Positions 62,980 to 64,000 of a stretch of 64,000 nt of DNA are shown piece by piece. Positions within the stretch are counted from its first letter, which is position 1. Every line of letters starts with the position of its first letter. The DNA comes from Vitrella brassicaformis. Its lineage: Eukaryota > Sar > Vitrellaceae. A model generated the notes under the pieces. That model was not told the DNA's origin and searched no databases. It saw nothing but the letters and a program-made list of their open reading frames with translations. The position numbers were made by a program, and so were the translations under genes. Location: contig CDMY01000309.1 of the NCBI GenBank assembly GCA_001179505.1, forward strand, positions 63,479 to 127,478, read 5' to 3'.

Positions 62980-64000
62980 AGAGGGAGAAGGGAAGGGGCA
63001 CGTGGCCAAGGAGAGGGATTCTGTATGCGACAGCAGTTACTGTCCCCCCTTGTCTTTTTGTTCCTGGATGGCAGCACGTGCTGCCCTTTGCGTTTTTGTT
63101 GCGCTGTTGCTTTCCTTGGACTCCCTGGACTGCGTGTCATGCGCATACGTACATTTGCTGTTTTGTGCTGGACTGCTGATGCAATTTGCCGCGCAGCAAC
63201 TGTTGCGCTGGGCGGGGAATGGCTGGGCGAGGCATTCAGGAGCCTCTCCGCCTGGGGACGAGAATTGTTCATGGAGACATGCGACAGTGACGTGCGTCTG
63301 TGTTGGGCAATATCATTCCTCATGCATTTCTCAAAGGAAGAGAGAGAGTATACACAAGTGAAGGACCCATGGCAATCCATTCATCTTGTCTCATCCCTTT
63401 CATTGTGTGTCCGCGTCTCTCCTTCGGAGAATCTGTACAGCGCTGTACTCTGTCGTGTCACCCAGCTGTCTCGTAGCGTCTGTCCGCTGGAGGCATATCC
63501 AGTCGCAGCCCCACGGCCAACGAGACCCATACGTCATGGCAGTCCATTCATTTTGTCTCACCCTTTCATTGTGTGTCAGCCTGTACTCTGTCGTGTCACC
63601 CAGCTGTCTCGTAGCGTCTGTCCGCCGGAGGCATATCCAGTCGAAGCCCGTCCCAAGCCTCTCACGCAACCGCTTGGTCACACTGCATGCGACAGCGTGA
63701 ATGAATCACACAATGGATTCGGGCTTGTGTCTTACTACACACCGTGATGTGGTAGCATTCTGTAGCGGTTTCACAGGTTTCAGCAGCGGCGCGACTGGCT
63801 GCCTCCGTATCGGTGGTTAGGGGGTAGCTCAGATCATTTCCGACAAAAGTAAAAAATAACCGCGCAGATGGTGTGATTCAATCGGGTGTAGTAACCGGGG
63901 GTCCACTCGCAAACGTCGAGAATCTCGACATGCAGGCCCCATTTCGCATGTGACCCCCATATAATGAAATTGCAGAGAAGCAGCCCACCCAGATTATGTG
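62980..64000. other. 3' region with a tandem direct repeat, no gene seen
   Basis: This is the downstream end of the window. Open frames here show no protein character. The main feature is the direct repeat listed separately. The last 200 bases are AT-richer and may lead into another gene outside the window. Confidence 0.5.
63368..63660. repeat. tandem direct repeat, period about 166 bp
   Basis: The sequence starting CATGGCAATCCATTCATCTT near 63368 is repeated, with a few changes and one internal deletion, from near 63534. The shared block TCTGTCGTGTCACCCAGCTG occurs at about 63448 and 63588. Confidence 0.85.

Noticed and set aside
62980-63747. + strand open frame of about 240 codons at the end of the window
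   Set aside because: It runs through the direct repeat and low-complexity sequence, and its composition is unlike the other proteins here.

Overview
The window is nuclear DNA from a eukaryote. Nearly every gene is split by short GT-AG introns, introns and spacers are full of CA/GT and tetranucleotide microsatellites, and genes lie close together on both strands. The best guess is an alveolate near the chromerid/apicomplexan line (Vitrella-like). This rests on a CDPK-type kinase with EF-hands, a double-domain phosphofructokinase of the kind known in apicomplexans, a bacterial/organellar-type IF-3 with an N-terminal leader, and a protein with a possible two-part plastid leader. The organism is an inference; no rRNA or tRNA gene was recognised. 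Three runs of exactly 300 N (8009-8308, 31715-32014, 43248-43547) are assembly placeholders.

Layout. 0.4-2.9 kb (-): a TBC1D13-like Rab GAP. 3.3-3.8 kb (+): a small RGG-rich protein. 4.1-10.1 kb (-): a tandemly duplicated locus of unrecognised genes; one copy is decayed and the units meet at a gap. 10.4-12.1 kb (+): a secreted pectate-lyase-superfamily protein with an in-frame TAG. 12.4-14.0 kb (-): a TrmB-like methyltransferase. 14.2-14.9 kb (+): a single-pass membrane coiled-coil protein. 15.6-18.0 kb (-): copy A of an unrecognised three-copy family. 19.1-21.9 kb (-): a type II Na/phosphate cotransporter. 22.1-25.4 kb (+): an ARM-TM-RING protein. 26.2-27.7 kb (+): an unknown protein. 28.1-31.6 kb (-): a coiled-coil protein. 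32.2-35.0 kb (+): a CDF/ZnT zinc transporter. 35.5-37.9 kb (-): RtcB tRNA ligase. 38.1-42.4 kb (+): family copy B, broken and split by an inserted gene. 43.0-44.4 kb (-): a retroelement reverse-transcriptase fragment. 44.6-46.7 kb (+): family copy C, broken. 47.4-48.3 kb (-): a PEBP-family protein. 48.7-50.0 kb (-): IF-3. 50.3-56.4 kb (-): the double phosphofructokinase. 56.5-63.0 kb (+): a kinase fusion.

The most striking object is the gene at 56531-62979. A CDPK-like kinase with four EF-hand positions runs, inside a single exon, into a metallo-beta-lactamase fold followed by two rhodanese domains. That C-terminal half has the layout of the bacterial persulfide dioxygenase/sulfurtransferase CstB. 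The MBL metal ligands are largely lost while the last rhodanese keeps its cysteine loop, so this looks like a calcium-responsive kinase joined to a sulfur-relay module. It is divergent from the phosphofructokinase, with 111 bases between the two start codons.

A second theme is gene birth and decay. A three-copy family carries a different lesion in each copy, the 4-10 kb locus is duplicated and decaying, and near-perfect inverted repeats sit inside coding exons and an intron.
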